In this document: piece by piece, positions 34,616 through 34,702 of the stretch
How the letters are laid out: each line of letters starts with the position of its first letter
Position numbering within the stretch: position 1 is the stretch's first letter
Assembly: GCF_001939735.1 (NCBI RefSeq)
Contig: NZ_MJIL01000038.1
Coordinates: forward strand, 1 to 34,702
Direction of reading: 5' to 3'
Length of the DNA stretch: 34,702 bases
Source: Photobacterium proteolyticum
GTDB lineage: Bacteria > Pseudomonadota > Gammaproteobacteria > Enterobacterales > Vibrionaceae
Position numbers and translations under genes: made by a program
Notes under the pieces: generated by a model
Databases searched by the model: none
What the model was told of the DNA's origin: nothing
The model's input: the letters and a program-made list of their open reading frames with translations, nothing else

Positions 34616-34702
34616 TTATCTGTAACCGCCAATTTCTCCCCACATTCCGCTATCCATTAATACTTGGTATTGATATAGCTCCCTCATTAGCGGAGCTACA
34701 TC
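34616..34702 (-). CDS. Possible C-terminal end of a gene running off the window
   Basis: On the minus strand 28 codons are open from the window edge to a TAA at 34616-34618, giving an end QVLMDSGMWGEIGGYR. The DNA here is noticeably less AT-rich than the preceding 500 bp, and the adjacent plus-strand terminator fits a convergent arrangement. The frame is too short to identify or to exclude chance. Confidence 0.3.
   Translation of the reverse strand, partial: DVAPLMRELYQYQVLMDSGMWGEIGGYR

Overview
The window looks like Vibrionaceae chromosomal DNA, possibly Photobacterium-like. The left end carries the yccT, rlmI, yccX, tusE and yccA genes, which are neighbours in gamma-proteobacteria. The rest is accessory material: an iron-regulated receptor/protease operon and a complete tad (Flp pilus) locus. 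Genus assignment is inference; the gene families are read directly from the translations.

Layout. (1) 1-8.9 kb, housekeeping-like: a yccT-type secreted protein, a TSUP permease, rlmI, a methyl-accepting chemotaxis protein, acylphosphatase yccX, tusE, yccA, an orphan lipoprotein amino-acid-binding protein, and a secreted SPOR + DUF1566-like protein. A run of nearly nine TAGAACC heptamers begins at the yccX stop codon. (2) 9.2-17.9 kb: a five-gene operon behind one promoter whose -35/-10 spacer holds a Fur-box-like palindrome. It encodes a signal-peptide-bearing prolyl oligopeptidase, a TonB-dependent receptor of the heme/hemoglobin type, a thermolysin-like metalloprotease with a P domain and a GlyGly-CTERM-like tail, and two DUF1566 proteins, one of them a lipoprotein. 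It ends in a strong terminator. (3) 18-34.5 kb, visibly AT-richer: a LysR regulator, then the tad locus. tadV (prepilin peptidase) is divergent from flp-rcpC-rcpA-(CpaD-like)-tadZ-tadA-tadB-tadC-tadD-tadE-tadF-tadG-ompA-like. From rcpC onward the genes overlap or nearly abut. The locus is followed by a decayed IS5-type transposase and then a translationally coupled pair: a degenerate EAL-domain protein and an AraC-family activator.

How the parts may work together. The Fur-type operon has the logic of a protease-associated import system: a receptor takes up an iron-bearing protein or peptide and co-expressed peptidases process it. The protease families differ from the described M16-type systems. 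The tad locus has every core part for making, processing, secreting and assembling Flp pili, plus a vWA-domain TadG and an OmpA-like anchor. The AraC and LysR genes flanking it are candidate regulators. The flp-rcpC junction holds a terminator-like hairpin whose loop is perfectly complementary to the rcpC start region, which suggests an RNA element controlling pilin versus machinery expression.

Limits: all family assignments come from motif recognition by eye, with no database search. Promoter and operator calls are by inspection.
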